From: Tritrichomonas musculus
Lineage: Eukaryota; Parabasalia; Tritrichomonadida; Tritrichomonadidae
Assembly: GCA_039105265.1 (NCBI GenBank)
Contig: JAPFFF010000072.1
Location: forward strand, 248,001 to 312,000
Reading direction: 5' to 3'
DNA length: 64,000 nucleotides
Part shown: piece by piece, positions 61,476 to 64,000 of the stretch
Layout of the letters: every line of letters starts with the position of its first letter
Numbering within the stretch: position 1 is the first letter of the stretch
Made by a program: the position numbers and the translations under genes
The notes under the pieces: generated by a model
Seen by the model: only the letters and a program-made list of their open reading frames with translations
Told to the model about the DNA's origin: nothing
The model's database searches: none

Positions 61476-62776
61476 AGAGGTATTCATGTGAAGTGAAAAC
61501 TCGTTATTTGATTTTTTTTATTTTTACTTTAATTGAATGAATATTTTATCTTATGAAAAAATATTAAGATTATTTACTTCTATATATCCAATAATGACTT
61601 TTTCCATAATTGGTTTTAATGGATGTTGAGAATTTAAAAACCATTTAAAAAATAATGTTTCGTTTATATCTCGAGTCAAATAAAATATTTATGAATTACA
61701 AATCAATAATAATATTTTGCATTTTATTTATAAAATATATTATCTGTTATATTTCCAATTTATTATCCATATATAGATTTAAATACAAATTTATATAAAA
61801 AATTTTAGAAAATGACTTTTTTCTCAATTGATTTACGAAATAATTATACACTAATTGTACAATATAATAGTAATAAATATTTAAATAAATTTTAATATGT
61901 AAATAAGTTACTTTATACTCTCATTTTAAAGAAAAATGTAATTAATATTATGCATTATTTTGAATTATTTTTCATCGTATTTTTGTACGTTATTATTTTA
62001 AGTGATGTGAGATGATTGTTTTCGGTGAAGTGAAGTTAATAGTGAAGTGATTATTGAAAAATATAAATTTGCTCATCTTCATAAAAATATTATTAAAAAT
62101 ATTTTTTATAAAGTAAAATTATTAATTACTATATTATAAAAATAATTATAATATTTAGAATATTGAAAACCATAAAATAATCACAATACAAACCAACTTA
62201 TTTTTTAAAAAATTCAATTGACAATCATCGTTTAATTGAATTTTTCATTTTTTTTTTTTGATAATTTATCTATTTAATATATTATGTAAAACTTAAATAT
62301 AAAATAATAAATTATATAAATAATAATATATATTATATAAATAAAATAAAATAATGTTTTAATAAAAATATTACTAGGATAAAAAATGTTTATTATTTCA
62401 ATATAAAAAATATAATAACTGAAAAAGTTAAAAATTTATTAAAAATAGAATATAATATAAACAAGTGTATCTCTAGAAAATAAATGTTTTTTAAAAATAT
62501 AAGTATTAATTAGTTATCAAGATATATATTCTATAATAATTAATAAAATAAATATATATATATATATATTTATATTTCATCAATTTTTATATAAAAAAAA
62601 TAATATCCTCTCAATTATAAAACGATTTTTATTCAGAAAAATAAAAATAGAAATATCTCAAAAATAGGAGTATAAAATTCTTATCCATTAAAGTGCATTC
62701 TTAGTTACAAAATAAAAATAAAGAAAATATGATCAAAATTACAATATTTCGTCAATTTCTCTACATGAATACCTCT
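61476..62776. mobile_element. 1.3-kb TIR element with 8-bp target duplication
   Basis: The ends AGAGGTATTCATGT (61476) and the complement ending CCTCT (62776) are flanked by ATTTATTT on both sides. The duplication is low-complexity, so support is weaker than for 8706-10004, which has nearly the same length. Interior without genes. Confidence 0.5.
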
Positions 62777-62784
62777 ATTTATTT

Positions 62785-63146
62785 ATTTAATAATAAATTT
62801 TTCATAAAATCAACTCAATAACGCAAATTAAAACATTTATCATGACATTTATTTGTCTCTATCAATGTTTTAAACCATATTTTTTTTCTGTAAATAGTAA
62901 ACAAAAATTTGGAGAAAATAAGAATTTTAAACTTTTCACGTCGTTAGCTGTTACTGTGATTTTCTCCAAATTTTTCTAAATCATAAATTAAAACACGAAC
63001 ATATAATCCTATTTTACAACACCACCGATTCATCATCTCATCATAACAAAAATAAACTTTATTTTATTTTAAATTTAATTTTTTAATTAATATAAAAATG
63101 TATGACACATTAATGAAATATAAAAACTGTAAAAAGTTTGACGATT
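62785..63146. other. Spacer before a Polinton-like end
   Basis: AT-rich, no gene or repeat recognised. Confidence 0.4.
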
Positions 63147-63305
63147 AGTAGTATAGTGAAAACGCCCAAAAAGGACTACGCCCTTTTTGTTCGTTTTCCA
63201 ATGATTTTAGAACATCACATTTTAGCAGGAGTTTTCACACTGAATTCTCAGCATTCTAATAGCTATCAGAATAATGGCAGGTATATTTTTATTTAATTTT
63301 TTATC

Positions 63306-63311
63306 TCATCT
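63306..63311 (+). promoter_or_regulatory. Candidate initiator (TCATCT)
   Basis: TCATCT ends three bases before the ATG at 63315, matching the trichomonad TCA-Y-[TA]-type initiator with a very short leader. Confidence 0.4.
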
Positions 63312-63314
63312 AAA

Positions 63315-63821
63315 ATGTTTGATAGATTAAATGTTATAGCAAAATATAATTCAATAATTGATTTAAATAATTTTACAGATACTATTAATAAACTTTACTC
63401 TATGACTTGTGAAATGAAAAGTATAAATGAAGAAGAATTAGATGCTTATAAAAAAGCAAATGAATTAGATAAATTTTATGAAGAAAAGAAAGGTAGAAAA
63501 CCAAAGCATAACAATATGGTATTAGTGTTTATTGAAAAAGAATATAAACTATTCAATCCAACAGATTGGAATAAATTCTTAATTAATCCTCGTTTTTATG
63601 ACACTAAGAGAGTTGCGAGTGAATTAGCAAAAGAAGGCTGTGAATTAATTAGCGAATATAAGAATGGACAAACACCTATCCGATATAAATATAACAATAA
63701 GATTTATAGTGTCAAATTTAAGAACTGGAAGCATAATCATTATCGTCCTCATTTAGGTCAATTTCCTGGAGCACATGATTGGGATGAATATCATGCAAGA
63801 ATGGGACATAATATTAAGTAA
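63315..63821 (+). CDS. Unrecognised 168-residue protein near a Polinton-like end
   Basis: 168 residues from ATG 63315. The N-terminal half is helical and acidic; the C-terminal half is mixed with many aromatic residues, ending in the distinctive HYRPHLGQFPGAHDWDEYHA and RMGHN. Clustered His, Asp, Trp and Tyr suggest a metal-binding or nuclease-like site, which is only a guess. It has no signal peptide. It lies 168 bp inside the presumed terminus, so it is probably element-encoded. Confidence 0.6.
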   Translation: MFDRLNVIAKYNSIIDLNNFTDTINKLYSMTCEMKSINEEELDAYKKANELDKFYEEKKGRKPKHNNMVLVFIEKEYKLFNPTDWNKFLINPRFYDTKRVASELAKEGCELISEYKNGQTPIRYKYNNKIYSVKFKNWKHNHYRPHLGQFPGAHDWDEYHARMGHNIK

Positions 63822-63897
63822 ATTATAAATTTATTTTTATACTCAAGATTTTTTCAGAAAAAGTTTAAAATTTTATAATTATCAATTAAATCTAGTC

Positions 63898-64000
63898 TCA
63901 ATTACTTCAGCTCTGAATTAGTTCAGCTCTCAATTACTTCAGCTCTGAATTAGTTCAGCTCTCAATTACTTCAGCTCTCAATTAGTTCAACTTTTAATTA
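63898..64000. repeat. 16-bp tandem repeat
   Basis: TCAATTACTTCAGCTC alternates with TGAATTAGTTCAGCTC for about six units, continuing to the window edge. It is non-coding and lies just after the 168-residue gene. Confidence 0.9.

Larger units (their letters stand above)
63147..64000 (+). mobile_element. Left end of a Polinton/Maverick-like element (continues past window)
   Basis: It begins AGTAGTATAGTG, the same first 11 bases as the mini element at 14804, then ACGCCC and an A/C-G patch. It carries one gene facing inward and a tandem repeat. Family placement rests on the shared terminal word and layout, so it is tentative. The right end lies outside the window. Confidence 0.4.

Overview
The window is very AT-rich eukaryotic DNA with intron-poor genes, very short 5' leaders, long poly-A/poly-T tracts and dense TIR transposons. 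The gene families (BspA-type leucine-rich repeats, DUF3447/ankyrin proteins, TKL-like kinases and pseudokinases with Sel1 repeats, a 7TM-RGS receptor, R2R3-Myb, HECT ligase, Polinton/Maverick-type ends) point to a parabasalid, most likely a Tritrichomonas relative. The organism call is inference from gene content; no species marker was seen.

Layout. 1-3 kb: the 3' end of a Ser/Phe-repeat membrane protein, a 7TM-RGS protein and tRNA-Leu(AAG). 3-20.5 kb: a transposon graveyard. It holds a 1,462-bp TIR element present in two inverted copies, a 6.07-kb TA-flanked TIR element carrying a small DNA-binding-like gene and two further elements with 8-bp target duplications, a 3.8-kb TIR element with a mini Polinton-like element inside it, and a 1.27-kb TA element nested in the second 1,462-bp copy. 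Within this graveyard, 11-13.5 kb carries a DUF3447/ankyrin gene plus a BspA repeat array. 21.5-34 kb: a small unknown protein, an LRR-kinase with 23 tandem 15-residue repeats, a chromodomain protein and a HECT ligase. 35-38 kb: a transposase-like gene followed by a dead pogo-type element. 38.8-54 kb: the densest host block (R2R3-Myb, F5/8C-domain protein, an 880-residue protein with seven copies of an unrecognised module, an EXD1-like exonuclease, a pseudokinase with Sel1 repeats, tRNA-Trp, and a nitroreductase and sugar transporter head to head). 54-56.7 kb: small MITEs and a tRNA-like relic. 56.7-59.3 kb: a second, inverted, nearly identical copy of the DUF3447/BspA pair. 59.3-63.1 kb: no gene, one TIR element. 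63.15 kb to the end: the left end of another Polinton-like element with one gene and a 16-bp tandem repeat.

The most informative result comes from comparing the two DUF3447/BspA loci. The copy at 56.7-59.3 kb serves as the empty site for the copy at 3.5-13.5 kb. It shows that two transposons (3557-5018 and 5024-11088) landed within a few bases of each other at the BspA stop codon, each with a TA duplication, changing the C-terminus and displacing the original 3' flank by about 7.5 kb. The two BspA arrays differ in unit number and unit order although the flanking gene is nearly identical, so the arrays turn over quickly. A 10-bp word, ACTTTTTGAA, recurs at least 26 times on the two strands, mostly between genes and inside MITEs, and is a candidate regulatory word. 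The genes otherwise look like independent signalling, surface and housekeeping functions, not one operon-like system.
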